Of a DNA stretch of 44,698 nucleotides, positions 7,632 to 16,327 are shown piece by piece. The first letter of the stretch is position 1. Every line of letters starts with the position of its first letter. Location: positions 1-44,698 of the forward strand of contig JALRKI010000072.1 in the NCBI GenBank assembly GCA_023254815.1. The letters run 5' to 3'. The DNA comes from Flavobacteriaceae bacterium. GTDB taxonomy: Bacteria > Bacteroidota > Bacteroidia > Flavobacteriales > Flavobacteriaceae. The position numbers and the translations under genes are program-made. The notes under the pieces were generated by a model. It saw nothing but the letters and a program-made list of their open reading frames with translations, was not told where the DNA came from and ran no database searches.

Positions 7632-9758
7632 ATGAAACCTTTATTCACACTTAGCCTATTGATTTTATTGAGTTCTTGTAAGACCACCCCACCAGCACCC
7701 GTTTATCCCGAAACGACTAAAATACCCGTTTCGGAGACGCATTTTGGGACAGAGGTTGTCGACAACTACCGTTGGCTAGAAGACGACAACAGTAAGGAAA
7801 CCGCGGAGTGGGTGAAAGCCCAAAATGTGGTGACTTTTGATTACCTCAATCGCATTCCCTTCCGTTCTCAATTGAAAGATCGACTAGAAAAACTTTGGAA
7901 TTACGAAAAAATTGGTTCGCCTTTCAAAGAAGGTGAAAATACCTATTACTATAAAAATAACGGCCTTCAAAATCAATTTGTATTGTATCAAGTTGACCTC
8001 AACGGCAACACTTCAGTTTTTCTAGATCCAAATAAATTTTCGGAAGATGGCACCGTTTCTCTTGGAGAAATGAGTTTTACCAAAGATGGCGGCAAAGTTG
8101 CCTATTCCATCAGCGAAGGAGGAAGCGATTGGCGGAAAGTAATAGTGCTCGACGTTAAGACCAAAACGGTTGTTGAAGACACTCTGGTTGACGTAAAATT
8201 CAGTGGAATCTCATGGAAGAAAAACGAAGGATTCTTCTATTCCAGCTATGACAAACCTAAGGGCAGTGAACTGTCTGAAATGACCGATCAGCATAAATTA
8301 TATTATCATAAACTAGGCACCCCTCAAAAACAGGACGAATTGGTTTTTGGCGGCACGGCTGCTGAAAAACACCGTTATGTTGGTGGCAGCGTCAGCGATG
8401 ATGGCCGATATTTATTTATTTCTGGCGCAAAATCAACTTCAGGAAATGTGTTGTTTTTAAAAGACCTTGACAATCCCTCAAGCCCTTTGGTAAAAATTGA
8501 TGAAGATTACAGCAGCGACAGTTATGTTTTGGATACTGATGGCGATTTGATCTACTTGGTTACAAACAAGAATGCGCCAAACCAGAAGGTGGTCACTACA
8601 ATGGCATCAAGCCCTCAGGAGTCCAACTGGAAAGACTTTATTCCCGAAACCGAAAATGTGCTCTCGCCAAGCAGTGGTAGCGGTTATTTCTTTGCCACCT
8701 ACATGATAGATGCTACTTCAAAAGTATTTCAGTTTGATAAAAACGGCAACAACTTAGGGGAAATCAAACTCCCAGGTGTTGGTTCGGCCGGAGGATGGTC
8801 TGGCAAAAAGGATGATGAGGTTTTGTATTACAGTTTTACGAATTACCACACTCCTGGAGTCATCTATTCCTACAACCCTAAAGAAAGAACTTCTTCTAAA
8901 TATTGGTCTCCCGCCATTGATTTCAATTCCGATGATTACGTTTCCTCCCAAGTATTTTACCCCTCTAAGGATGGAACCAAAATACCCATGATAATTACTC
9001 ACAAAAAGGGACTAGAATACAACGGCAATAATCCTACAATTCTTTACGGCTATGGTGGATTTAACATCAGCCTAACGCCATCATTTAGTCCTCAAAATGC
9101 TGTTTGGATGGAGCTTGGAGGAGTTTATGCGGTGCCAAATTTACGCGGAGGCGGAGAGTACGGAAAAGCGTGGCACACCGCTGGGACTCAAATGAAAAAA
9201 CAAAATGTGTTTGACGATTTCATTGCTGCCGCCGAATATTTGATTGCTAACAAAGTTACTTCCACTGACTATTTGGCCATACAAGGTGGGAGTAATGGAG
9301 GATTGTTAGTTGGCGCCACCATGACACAACGCCCCGACTTGATGAAAGTTGCGCTTCCTGCCGTTGGGGTTTTAGACATGTTGCGCTATCACACCTTTAC
9401 TGCCGGTGCTGGATGGGCCTATGATTATGGTACCGCCGACGATTCAAAAGAAATGTTTGACTATCTGCTTGGCTATTCCCCTGTTCAGAACGTCCGGATA
9501 GGAACGAACTATCCCGCTACATTGATTACAACGGGTGACCATGACGATAGAGTGGTGCCTGCCCATTCCTTCAAATTCGCAGCAGAGCTACAAGACAAGC
9601 AAAGTGGAAACAATCCTGTGTTGATTAGAATCGAAACAAACGCAGGTCATGGTGCTGGAACACCTATTTCAAAGCGACTGGAACAAGCCGCGGATATTTT
9701 TGGGTTCACCTTGTTCAATATGGGGTGGGAGGCCTTGCCAAAAGCGACCCGTAAGTAA
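7632..9758 (+). CDS. Prolyl oligopeptidase family serine peptidase (S9A), lipoprotein
   Basis: The 708-residue enzyme cleaves short peptides after proline. A lipoprotein signal ending LILLSSC (Cys16) places it in the periplasm or outer membrane, which differs from cytosolic POPs. The N-terminal part (about 30-430) is the seven-bladed propeller; the C-terminal part is the alpha/beta hydrolase. The triad is complete: Ser554 in GGSNGG, Asp638 in GDHDDRV, His673 in NAGHGAG. Length matches the family. It stands alone, divergent from sprE and convergent with the ABC transporter ATPase, leaving only 7 bases between their stops. Confidence 0.95.
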   Translation: MKPLFTLSLLILLSSCKTTPPAPVYPETTKIPVSETHFGTEVVDNYRWLEDDNSKETAEWVKAQNVVTFDYLNRIPFRSQLKDRLEKLWNYEKIGSPFKEGENTYYYKNNGLQNQFVLYQVDLNGNTSVFLDPNKFSEDGTVSLGEMSFTKDGGKVAYSISEGGSDWRKVIVLDVKTKTVVEDTLVDVKFSGISWKKNEGFFYSSYDKPKGSELSEMTDQHKLYYHKLGTPQKQDELVFGGTAAEKHRYVGGSVSDDGRYLFISGAKSTSGNVLFLKDLDNPSSPLVKIDEDYSSDSYVLDTDGDLIYLVTNKNAPNQKVVTTMASSPQESNWKDFIPETENVLSPSSGSGYFFATYMIDATSKVFQFDKNGNNLGEIKLPGVGSAGGWSGKKDDEVLYYSFTNYHTPGVIYSYNPKERTSSKYWSPAIDFNSDDYVSSQVFYPSKDGTKIPMIITHKKGLEYNGNNPTILYGYGGFNISLTPSFSPQNAVWMELGGVYAVPNLRGGGEYGKAWHTAGTQMKKQNVFDDFIAAAEYLIANKVTSTDYLAIQGGSNGGLLVGATMTQRPDLMKVALPAVGVLDMLRYHTFTAGAGWAYDYGTADDSKEMFDYLLGYSPVQNVRIGTNYPATLITTGDHDDRVVPAHSFKFAAELQDKQSGNNPVLIRIETNAGHGAGTPISKRLEQAADIFGFTLFNMGWEALPKATRK

Positions 9759-9765
9759 AAAAATA

Positions 9766-10473
9766 TTATCCCTCCAGAGGCTCTGAAAAATATTTTTCGA
9801 GTTCTTTTAGAGTTTCTGGACTGGTTTGAAGATCCTTGATAACCTGCCCTTTTTCGAGAACCACGATGCGATCGCACACCTCCGTGACATGGGTGAGGTC
9901 GTGGCTCGAAATTAAAAAAGTAGTATGGGTATTCTGGGTTTCCGATTTGATCAGTTGCTTCAATCTTATTTGAGTTGACGGATCAAGATTGGCGAAGGGC
10001 TCATCCAAAATGACCACTTCTGGGTTGCCAATTAGCGCTCCAATTAGCCCTACTTTTTTCTGATTTCCTTTACTCAGGTCTCTCAACAATTTGCGTTTTC
10101 CCAGTATTTCATCGTTAAAAAACCCTTCAAATTTAGACGTAAACTCTGCCACTTCACCTTTGCTAAGTCCACGCAGCTTGCCAATAAACGCAAAATACTC
10201 TTCAGGTGTCAAGTACCCGATTAAAAAACTTTCGTCTAAGAAAGCTGAAGTAAAAGGTTTCCAGTCTTCGGAAACATCGATTCGAACTCCCTTGGAGTGA
10301 ATTTGTCCTGTGGTTGGTCTGATTAGGTCTAACAACAGACTGAAAAACGTTGTTTTGCCTGCTCCGTTATTTCCAACCAACCCAAAACTTTGTCCCTTAG
10401 GAATAGACAGCTCGTCAATATTTAGAACCTCAACATTTAGGTATTTTTTGGTTAATTTTTCTACAACAATCAT
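9766..10473 (-). CDS. ABC transporter ATP-binding protein
   Basis: The 235-residue nucleotide-binding subunit has Walker A GNNGAGKTT (residues 34-42), signature LSKGN (133-137), Walker B VVILDEP (153-159) and the switch His191. The spacing and short form fit the exporter-type ATPases paired with large Bacteroidota permeases. The ATG at 10473 lies 11 bases after the stop of the DUF5687 permease, so the two form an operon and presumably one transporter. The substrate is not evident. Confidence 0.93.
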   Translation of the reverse strand: MIVVEKLTKKYLNVEVLNIDELSIPKGQSFGLVGNNGAGKTTFFSLLLDLIRPTTGQIHSKGVRIDVSEDWKPFTSAFLDESFLIGYLTPEEYFAFIGKLRGLSKGEVAEFTSKFEGFFNDEILGKRKLLRDLSKGNQKKVGLIGALIGNPEVVILDEPFANLDPSTQIRLKQLIKSETQNTHTTFLISSHDLTHVTEVCDRIVVLEKGQVIKDLQTSPETLKELEKYFSEPLEG

Positions 10474-10484
10474 GGCGCTAAATA

Positions 10485-11960
10485 TTAGGATTCTTGTGCA
10501 AATGCAGCAATGGTTTTGTGTTTACCTTTTATATAAATTCTTTCAATCAAACTGAGAAATTGAGATCGAAAAGCCAATCCCAACAAGCCACTTAGGGCGA
10601 TGCATATCAATCCAGCATCAAAGCTGATGAGCCTATATGGAATATAAAAAAACAACATGGGTAAAAAGATTTTTGGCAGTCCTATCAATAACTGAGTTGG
10701 ATTGAAACCACTGGTATTGGCAAAGGCTTTGGCCTTTTCATTTAAAACGATAGGGGTTCTGTTGAGCGCCCCGCCAATCAAGGTGATGAAGGAATTTAAT
10801 CCAACATTAAATAGGGCACCCGCTGCAATCATAGCGAAAATGTCCCAACCAAAATACAAATAAGGGAAGCTCAGCAAGAAAGAAACGAGAACACCAAAAA
10901 CCATAAGCATCCATTTAGCGTTTAAATATTGACGATAAGGAATGTTCTGGCTCATCAAAAGTTTGTAATACTGACTGTCCCATGAGGGCACCTGTTGACC
11001 AAAAGTCATTAAAAATCCTCCAGTAACAAATATTGAGGCAAAAACCAAAATGGTAGGTATTTCCTTATAAACGTCTTGAGTGTAAAAGATTAGTCCGTAA
11101 AATAAAAACATAAACGACACCAAAAGCACTTGTCGCGGTCTGACATTGCGACGGATTAGCCTAATGTCATTTTCAAGAAATGGGGCAACGGGCCCGAAGT
11201 GTTTCAGCCAAGACAAATCGGCATCTTCAGCCAGGGTAACTTTTTTAGAAACCATGTCGTCTAAATAAAACCCATTGAGCAACAAAGATTTGTTGGTTCG
11301 ATAGAGCAAATACATCACCAATATCGGGGCAACAACCCAGTAGGGTTTGTCGAAAAAAGCATAAAAGCACTGTCCTGCAAAGACCCTAGGGTCGAAAATA
11401 CTAAAGAAATTTAACCCAACCCCGAGAGCAACTATGGTCAGCAAGGCGTAAAAAAAAGTGTTGTTTTTATTAATTAAAAAGTTGGTAAAATTTATACTAA
11501 ACGACACGCTCACCATCCCAAAAAACCAAGCTAGCGTTTGAATTGGGTCATAATCATTTGCCAATAGAACAACCGTAAAAGGGATGTAAAGTAATAGCGG
11601 TAAAATATTAAAAAAGGACGTTAAGGACTTAAGCAAAACAAAGCGAACCACTTTATTCCTTCGAACGGGTAAAGTCATCAAGGGCTTGACATTCAAAACC
11701 GGAAGCTGCTGTAAAAAGTATCTCAACAACAGGTCTACGGCTACCCAGATTACCAAAAGATTGTTGACGGTGACGAGCGGATCCACGTCTGGAGCAGATT
11801 TTTTGGCGATGAAATATATTACCCCTCCAAGCAACACAGCAGTTCCTCCAAAATAAAGCACCAAAAAGCCAATTAGAATTTTTAACGCTAGACTCTTTTG
11901 AAAATAGGCCGCACGAATAAATTGGAGCCATTCAAGTCTAAAAAAATCGGCAATCTGCAT
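10485..11960 (-). CDS. DUF5687-type ABC transporter permease
   Basis: The 491-residue polytopic protein has roughly ten to twelve hydrophobic segments. Its head MQIADFFRLEWLQFIRAAYF and the motifs LPVRRNKVVRFVLLKS and SWDSQYYKLLMSQNI resemble the DUF5687 permeases of Flavobacteriia (family by recall). It precedes and is probably co-transcribed with the ATPase gene, forming an ABC-2-like exporter of unknown substrate. The start ATG at 11960 is clear. No exact TAnnTTTG element was found in the 88-base gap to the divergent oxidoreductase on this strand. Confidence 0.85.
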   Translation of the reverse strand: MQIADFFRLEWLQFIRAAYFQKSLALKILIGFLVLYFGGTAVLLGGVIYFIAKKSAPDVDPLVTVNNLLVIWVAVDLLLRYFLQQLPVLNVKPLMTLPVRRNKVVRFVLLKSLTSFFNILPLLLYIPFTVVLLANDYDPIQTLAWFFGMVSVSFSINFTNFLINKNNTFFYALLTIVALGVGLNFFSIFDPRVFAGQCFYAFFDKPYWVVAPILVMYLLYRTNKSLLLNGFYLDDMVSKKVTLAEDADLSWLKHFGPVAPFLENDIRLIRRNVRPRQVLLVSFMFLFYGLIFYTQDVYKEIPTILVFASIFVTGGFLMTFGQQVPSWDSQYYKLLMSQNIPYRQYLNAKWMLMVFGVLVSFLLSFPYLYFGWDIFAMIAAGALFNVGLNSFITLIGGALNRTPIVLNEKAKAFANTSGFNPTQLLIGLPKIFLPMLFFYIPYRLISFDAGLICIALSGLLGLAFRSQFLSLIERIYIKGKHKTIAAFAQES

Positions 11961-12024
11961 GGAGACTAATAGAATTTAGGGTAAAAAGACAAGCACTAAT
12001 TTAACTAAAAAAATTTAAGTTGTT

Positions 12025-12032
12025 TATTTTTG
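12025..12032 (+). promoter_or_regulatory. Candidate -7 element of the flavin/2Fe-2S oxidoreductase gene
   Basis: TATTTTTG matches the Bacteroidota -7 consensus TAnnTTTG and ends 16 bases before the ATG. No well-spaced TTG (-33) is visible. Confidence 0.4.
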
Positions 12033-12048
12033 ACGACAAATTCACCCG

Positions 12049-13086
12049 ATGAGCCAATTTCACCAACTTCAAATTAATGCCGTAGTTCCGGTAACCAAAG
12101 ATTCTGTAAAAATTACTTTTACCATACCCCAAGAGCTAAAAACAGCATATAGTTTTTTCGCAGGTCAATATTTGAGCCTTAAGGCAGTCATCAATGGGGA
12201 AACGGTTATTCGAGATTATTCAATTTGCAGCAGCCCTTCTTCTGGCGAATTGTCCGTTGGAATAAAAAGGTTAAACGGGGGGTTGTTTTCAAGCTACGCT
12301 CAGACTTTAAAAGTTGGTGACATCCTGCAGGTTAGAACTCCTCAAGGCAGATTCGTTTTAGAACAAGACACTCAAACGTTTGTGGGAATTGCAGCTGGAA
12401 GCGGAATCACCCCAATAATGAGTTTGTTACAGCATTTTTTAGAACATTCCAAAGGGAAGGCCTATCTGATTTATGGCAATAAAACCCCGGAAGACAGTAT
12501 GTTTCTATCTGCCCTCAAGATGTTAAAGAACACTTACCACGACCGATTGCACTTGCAATGGATTTTCAGTAGAGTTGAAATGCCTGAAGCGGGTGTCGGC
12601 AGAATTAATGCGCAAAAAATAGAGTCATTTTTGCAGGACTTTTCTCTTCAGGTCGGGAGGAGTCGCTTCTATCTTTGTGGACCAAACGACATGGTTCAAG
12701 AGGTTAAGGGAAAACTGTCGGCCCTGGGTCACCCTGAAACTAACGTCCAACATGAATTGTTTTTTGTTCCAACAGAAGCTTCCGACAGTTTGGCTGTTTC
12801 TGATGGTAAAACCAAGATTACTTTAGTTTTAGATGGCGAATCTGTCGAATTTGAGATGAGTCGCAATCAATTTGTGTTAGATGCTGCCCTGGCGAAAGAT
12901 TTAGACGCCCCCTACTCATGCAAAGGAGGTGTTTGCAGCAGCTGTATTGCCAAAGTGACTGAAGGAAATGTCGAAATGGTTCAAAACAACGTGCTCACCG
13001 ACGCCGATTTGAAATTGGGCTATATTTTGACTTGCCAATCTCGTCCTACAAGTCCATCTCTGACGGTGGACTATGACGATGTTTAA
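12049..13086 (+). CDS. Ferredoxin-NAD(P)H reductase-like flavoprotein with C-terminal 2Fe-2S domain (PaaE-like)
   Basis: The 345-residue protein passes electrons from NAD(P)H through FAD to a plant-type 2Fe-2S centre. Order: FAD-binding barrel (about 1-100, motif RDYSICSSP), NAD-binding domain (about 105-235, GIAAGSGITPIMSLL), ferredoxin domain (about 255-345) with Cys291, Cys296, Cys299 and Cys329 (CX4CX2CX29C). The closest named family is PaaE, the phenylacetyl-CoA epoxidase reductase, but no paaABCD genes are nearby. It may serve another oxygenase or desaturase. It converges with the glycosyltransferase 9 gene, and their 3' ends overlap by 41 bases. Confidence 0.9.
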   Translation: MSQFHQLQINAVVPVTKDSVKITFTIPQELKTAYSFFAGQYLSLKAVINGETVIRDYSICSSPSSGELSVGIKRLNGGLFSSYAQTLKVGDILQVRTPQGRFVLEQDTQTFVGIAAGSGITPIMSLLQHFLEHSKGKAYLIYGNKTPEDSMFLSALKMLKNTYHDRLHLQWIFSRVEMPEAGVGRINAQKIESFLQDFSLQVGRSRFYLCGPNDMVQEVKGKLSALGHPETNVQHELFFVPTEASDSLAVSDGKTKITLVLDGESVEFEMSRNQFVLDAALAKDLDAPYSCKGGVCSSCIAKVTEGNVEMVQNNVLTDADLKLGYILTCQSRPTSPSLTVDYDDV

Positions 13087-14095
13087 GCCTTTCTAGCACC
13101 AGTTGATCGATCATTTCGGGGGTAACGGTTCTTATGGCGTTTTCATAGCCCTGAGGCATTTTGTTGCCATAAACGGAGGTGGGTATTTTATTAAATTTGG
13201 TCTTGTCTGCCATCAAACTGTTGCTGCCAGGCTGACCGAAAGGTGCGAATCCCAACAGTGGATGTGTGATGCCCCAAACAGTAATAACCTCCACGCCAAG
13301 CATGGCCGCTAAGTGACCGTTGCTAGAGTCCATAGCAATCATCAGATCAAGATTTGACATGAGTTGAATTTCTTCTGATAAATTTAACTGTCCAGCGAAG
13401 CATGTCACTTTTTCAAATTGGGAAGCCAAGTCATTTAGCGCTTTTACTTCTTCGTCTCCCCCGCCAAATAAAACTACGGCGCTATGCTTTTCTAATCGAG
13501 CTATCAATTGGCTTGCAAGATCTAGGGGGTATGTTTTGCCAATGTACCCTGCAAAAGGGGCAAATCCAATCAACTTTTCCTTTGGATTTTTTTGAATGCT
13601 TGAGGGCAGATTGAGTTTTGTTCTTGGTAAAATAAACTCTGCAAGATTCAATTTGAACCCAAGATTCCTAAATACATCGGCATACCTTTCATGAGTGACT
13701 TTTAACTGATCTTCGGTTCCTTGGTTCACTGCCAAATACTTTTCCTTTCTTCCCTTATCGATTATAGCCCACTTGTAGTCTTTCAAAAAAAGTCGCAACA
13801 ACTTTGTCCGCAAAACATTGTGTAAGTCGGCAATCATCGTTGGTTTCAATGCTTTAATTGCCTTAGACAATCGCCATAACCCTATTACTCCTCGGTGTTT
13901 CTCACGAAAGTCTACAGAGAACACCGACACATTCTCAAGATGACTGAAGATAGGCACAAAGGCCTTCTTTGTGACAACAGTAATTTGAACCGTCGGGAAT
14001 TGATTGCGCATGGCGGCAAGTACGGGCACAGTCATGGCAACATCACCCATTGAAGAAAGACGTATGGCTAAAATATGTAGATTGGTGTTCGTCAA
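13046..14095 (-). CDS. Glycosyltransferase family 9 (heptosyltransferase-like)
   Basis: The 349-residue GT-B fold enzyme resembles ADP-heptose:LPS heptosyltransferases. The N-terminal motif ILAIRLSSMGDVAMTVPV and the C-terminal donor-site region MDSSNGHLAAMLG(V), followed by VWGITHP, are the usual GT9 landmarks. It probably adds a sugar to the lipid A core. The start is TTG at 14095, directly after the DUF4254 stop (TAA-TTG). The first in-frame ATG, 15 codons later, would remove the first beta strand of the Rossmann fold. It forms a two-gene unit with the DUF4254 gene. Confidence 0.9.
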   Translation of the reverse strand: MTNTNLHILAIRLSSMGDVAMTVPVLAAMRNQFPTVQITVVTKKAFVPIFSHLENVSVFSVDFREKHRGVIGLWRLSKAIKALKPTMIADLHNVLRTKLLRLFLKDYKWAIIDKGRKEKYLAVNQGTEDQLKVTHERYADVFRNLGFKLNLAEFILPRTKLNLPSSIQKNPKEKLIGFAPFAGYIGKTYPLDLASQLIARLEKHSAVVLFGGGDEEVKALNDLASQFEKVTCFAGQLNLSEEIQLMSNLDLMIAMDSSNGHLAAMLGVEVITVWGITHPLLGFAPFGQPGSNSLMADKTKFNKIPTSVYGNKMPQGYENAIRTVTPEMIDQLVLERLKHRHSPPSEMDL

Positions 14096-14707
14096 TTAAG
14101 ATTTAAGCTTTCTTAAAATTGGATTCAGCTCCTCGTCGTTATACATTTTCATCTGCTTATAAACCTTCATGAATTTATTGCCAGAAGAAATGTCACTAAT
14201 CAGTTCATCGATGGCTTGTGACAAATCGACCCTTTGCTCCAGGAGTACGTTCAGTTTTTTTTGACAAGCCAATTTGTGGTTCTCCGAAGCATCCTCTCTC
14301 AGAGTTTCTAGCTCCATATGATAGATCTTTAAGGCCAAAATTGACAGTCGGTCAAGCGCCCAAGCTGGACTTTCTGAATTGATTGTAGCTTCCTTTCTGG
14401 GTTGGATCGATTCGAATTGCTTTAAAAAATATCCATCGATATATTCTACAGTGTCTGTTCGGTCTTGATTGGAGGCATCTATTTTTCTTTTCAAATCAAG
14501 AGCTTTTTTGGGGTCAATGTTTGGATCGCGGATAATGTCTTCATAGGCCCACTGAACGGTATCGATCCAGCACTTGCGATAAAACAAGTGCCCCAACGGA
14601 TCCTTGTTGTGGTCTATCGGGTTTATAAATGGTTGTTCTACCCTGTTCAAAACTTTATAATCAGAAATTGCTTTTTGAAAAATATCGTTGGCCTTTGCTG
14701 CAATCAT
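14096..14707 (-). CDS. DUF4254 protein
   Basis: The 203-residue helical protein of unknown function has the family signature DPLGHLFYRKCWIDTVQWAYED near residues 35-56 (written here as DPLGHLFYRK and CWIDTVQWAYED) and a long helical C-terminal half. The ATG at 14707 is chosen because the extra 37 codons upstream lack family features and would cover a -7 element. Its stop abuts the TTG start of the GT9 gene. I recall DUF4254 next to GT9 genes in other Bacteroidota, which suggests a role with that transferase; this is inference. Confidence 0.85.
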   Translation of the reverse strand: MIAAKANDIFQKAISDYKVLNRVEQPFINPIDHNKDPLGHLFYRKCWIDTVQWAYEDIIRDPNIDPKKALDLKRKIDASNQDRTDTVEYIDGYFLKQFESIQPRKEATINSESPAWALDRLSILALKIYHMELETLREDASENHKLACQKKLNVLLEQRVDLSQAIDELISDISSGNKFMKVYKQMKMYNDEELNPILRKLKS

Positions 14708-14724
14708 GGAATACTTATTTGATG

Positions 14725-14732
14725 CAAATATA
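14725..14732 (-). promoter_or_regulatory. Candidate -7 element of the DUF4254-GT9 operon
   Basis: On the minus strand TATATTTG matches TAnnTTTG and lies 17 bases before the ATG at 14707. No TTG at standard spacing is seen. Confidence 0.4.
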
Positions 14733-14780
14733 ACTTGAATTGAAGAAACTCTTAATTTTAGGCAATGCCAATAATATGTT

Positions 14781-14811
14781 TTGGTTGGACCATTCAGCTT
14801 TGTTATCTTTA
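14781..14811 (+). promoter_or_regulatory. Candidate promoter of the DUF6341 gene
   Basis: TTG triplets at 14781-14783 and 14785-14787 stand 20 and 16 bases before TATCTTTA (14804-14811), one mismatch from TAnnTTTG. The ATG follows 21 bases later. Confidence 0.35.
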
Positions 14812-14832
14812 CCGCCATAAATTAATATTGCA

Positions 14833-15060
14833 ATGACAGCATTTTTTACAGCCTTGGGAGATTTGTTTACCAATGTTTTGTTTGTTCCCTTTTCTTTTCT
14901 AGCCGAAATCGAATTGGACAATTGGTGGGCTGCTAACGTAATGACTTGGTTGTTTGCGGTAATTGGATTAGTTGCATTTACTTATTGGATGTCACAATTG
15001 AATCGGTATGACAAAAACGGCGAAGAGGACAAATCCATTTCGGCACATTCCTACCTATAA
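14833..15060 (+). CDS. DUF6341-type small membrane protein
   Basis: The 75-residue protein has one clear hydrophobic helix (about residues 35-54) after an amphipathic N-terminal stretch with the motif ELDNWWAANVMTWLF. The polar tail ends EEDKSISAHSYL. This pattern matches, by recall, DUF6341, a small conserved protein of Flavobacteriia with no known function. The start ATG is preceded by a -7-like element. Its last 6 bases overlap the 3' end of the convergent purD gene. Confidence 0.75.
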   Translation: MTAFFTALGDLFTNVLFVPFSFLAEIELDNWWAANVMTWLFAVIGLVAFTYWMSQLNRYDKNGEEDKSISAHSYL

Positions 15061-16326
15061 ATCAAATCCTATATCTTTTCGGTAATATCTTCCATCAAAT
15101 TTGATTGTGTCAATTTGATCGTAGATTTTTTTGGTTGCGACTTTATGATTTTCTCCAAAAGCTGATACGGCCATTACCCTTCCTCCATTGGTTACAGTTT
15201 TGTCATTCTTCTTTATAGCGCCAGCATGAAAAAGATGCACACCAGCCACATCGTCAAGACCGCTAATTTCCTTACCATTTTGGTAGTGTCCCGGATACCC
15301 ACCTGACACCATCATAACGGTTGCTGAAGTGCGTTCGTCTATCTCTAATTGATAATCCTTAAGCCTGCCTTCATTTAGAGATACAAAAAGTTCTACCAAA
15401 TCTGTCTTAATTCGAGGAACAACCACCTCAGTTTCGGGATCGCCAAAACGAACATTATATTCAATAACAAATGGGTCGTCCTTTACCTTAATGAGCCCGA
15501 TAAAGACAACTCCCACATAAGGCAATTGGTCCTTTTGAAGTCCAGCAATAGTTGGTCTCACGATGCGTGACTCTACCTTGTTAAAAAAAACCTCATCTAC
15601 AAAAGGCACAGGAGAAACGGCACCCATTCCTCCAGTATTTAGCCCAGTATCGCCTTCTCCAATGCGCTTATAATCTTTCGCCATAGGCAGAATTTTATAA
15701 CTCTTGCCATCGGTAAGTACAAAACAGCTCAACTCTATTCCCGACAAAAACTCCTCAATAACTACGGTTCGGCTGGCTTCACCAAAAGTTTGGTTCTCTA
15801 GCATATCCTTGAGAACGGCTTGTGCTTCATTCAGATTATCGATAATCAAGACCCCCTTACCGGCAGCCAGTCCATCAGCCTTCAAGACATAGGGCGGCTT
15901 CAGAGTAGATAAAAATTGAAGGCCGTTTTCAAGAGTTTCTACAGTGAAAACATCATAAGCCGCAGTAGGAATATTGTGTCGATTCATAAACGCTTTTGCA
16001 AAGGCCTTGCTGCCTTCGAGCTCTGCCGCCGCCTTGGCCGGACCGATAACCGCAACGTTTTTCAGTGCTTTGTTTGACTTTATAGCGTCATGAATTCCAT
16101 GAACCAATGGGGCTTCGGGGCCAACAACCACCATGTCAATGGCTTCGCTCTTCACAAAGCCAATTACGGCTTCAAAATTTGTTGGATCAATCTCAATGTT
16201 AGTGGCTACCTGCCCTGTTCCGGAGTTTCCTGGGGCTACGAAAAGCGAATCACATAATGGACTCTGGGACATTTTCCAGGCTAAGGTGTGTTCTCTGCCG
16301 CCAGATCCCAATATTAAAATTCTCAT
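15055..16326 (-). CDS. purD: Phosphoribosylamine-glycine ligase
   Basis: The 423-residue ATP-grasp enzyme (GARS) joins glycine to phosphoribosylamine in de novo purine synthesis. The N-terminal domain begins MRILILGSGGREHTLAWK. The ATP-grasp region includes VLKADGLAAGKGV (about 148-160), GMGAVSP and the metal-binding EYNVRFGDPE (about 285-294). Length is normal. The ATG at 16326 follows the sugar transferase stop by a single base, so it is translationally coupled to the end of the polysaccharide cluster although its pathway is unrelated. Confidence 0.97.
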   Translation of the reverse strand: MRILILGSGGREHTLAWKMSQSPLCDSLFVAPGNSGTGQVATNIEIDPTNFEAVIGFVKSEAIDMVVVGPEAPLVHGIHDAIKSNKALKNVAVIGPAKAAAELEGSKAFAKAFMNRHNIPTAAYDVFTVETLENGLQFLSTLKPPYVLKADGLAAGKGVLIIDNLNEAQAVLKDMLENQTFGEASRTVVIEEFLSGIELSCFVLTDGKSYKILPMAKDYKRIGEGDTGLNTGGMGAVSPVPFVDEVFFNKVESRIVRPTIAGLQKDQLPYVGVVFIGLIKVKDDPFVIEYNVRFGDPETEVVVPRIKTDLVELFVSLNEGRLKDYQLEIDERTSATVMMVSGGYPGHYQNGKEISGLDDVAGVHLFHAGAIKKNDKTVTNGGRVMAVSAFGENHKVATKKIYDQIDTIKFDGRYYRKDIGFDL

Positions 16327-16327
16327 G

